A DNA stretch of 64,000 nt, taken from NCBI GenBank assembly GCA_963573385.1, contig CAUYLG010026874.1, positions 20,909-84,908 on the forward strand, given 5' to 3'. A program made the position numbers and the translations under genes. A model generated the notes under the pieces. The model saw only the letters and a list, made by a program, of their open reading frames with translations. It was not told the DNA's origin and did not search any database. Positions 63,931 through 64,000 of the stretch are shown here, piece after piece (the first letter of the stretch is position 1; each line of letters starts with the position of its first letter). Origin of the DNA: Cacajao melanocephalus (lineage: Eukaryota; Chordata; Mammalia; Primates; Pitheciidae).

Positions 63931-64000
63931 GCTGAACGGGGAAGGTCCAGCTGTGCGGGGAAGGGGCGTCCGCCAAAGGAAAACTAAGAAACAGAAAAAA
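63622..64000 (+). mobile_element. L1: 5' end of a young platyrrhine-type LINE-1 (runs off right edge)
   Basis: Starts 'gagagagatccaagatggcc', equivalent to the start of a full-length primate L1, then a G+C-rich 5' UTR with roughly 30 CpGs over 63675-63975. The retained CpGs and clean text mark a young copy. The YY1-type motif caagatggc at 63634-63642 is where L1 promoters have it. The end 'aaggaaaactaagaaacaga' resembles the last part of the human 5' UTR just before ORF1. The body of the sequence differs from human L1 and fits New World monkey L1. ORF1 itself is not in the window. Confidence 0.88.

Overview
This is nuclear DNA from a primate, most probably a New World monkey (Platyrrhini). 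The window is visibly AT-rich, has no operons or bacterial features, and is built mainly from LINE-1, L2, MIR and Alu copies plus a few old LTR and hAT-type fragments. The platyrrhine assignment rests on two young insertions. One is a minus-strand Alu at 30565-30859, whose sequence I recognise as the platyrrhine AluSc-derived type and which sits between perfect 15-bp target-site duplications. The other is the CpG-rich 5' end of a LINE-1 at 63622-64000, whose 5' UTR differs from the human one but fits New World monkey L1. I cannot name the species.

Layout. 1-3031: 3' half of a decayed primate L1 abutting an older L1M fragment. 3032-9989: mostly unique DNA with an L1M 3' end, a MIR and an L2. 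9990-16808: AluJ, MIR, L2, AluS and several very old repeats. 17016-19700: an L1 3' end and an L1M/HAL1-like stretch. 20388-23900: an L2 copy split by a 3.25-kb 5'-truncated L1. 24000-37500: mixed unique and old-repeat DNA, including a 700-bp L2, the young Alu and some exon-like segments. 37610-41010: an older L1M carrying an Alu and an Alu/L1 deletion junction. 41010-45330: the longest stretch with few recognisable repeats. 45335-54092: L1M 3' UTR, MIR, a 7SL-like monomer (FLAM), MLT1 LTRs and MER5A. 54093-60004: mostly unique with MIRs. 60005-63605: a 3.6-kb L1M. 63622-64000: the start of the young L1.

No established protein-coding gene can be named. The longer open frames lie in L1 ORF2 remnants, Alus and L2, or are short and unsupported. 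A few segments combine splice-site-like borders with an open frame: 25429-25593, 26154-26252, 26449-26543, 35122-35670 on plus, and 50908-50993 on minus. They are given as low-confidence exon candidates.

Every LINE-1 piece and both MLT1 LTRs recognised here lie on the plus strand, while L2, MIR and Alu copies lie on both. Because sense-strand L1 and LTR insertions are selected against inside genes, this pattern would fit a long intron of a minus-strand gene, but that is inference. I see no tRNA, rRNA, CRISPR, riboswitch or prokaryote-like system.
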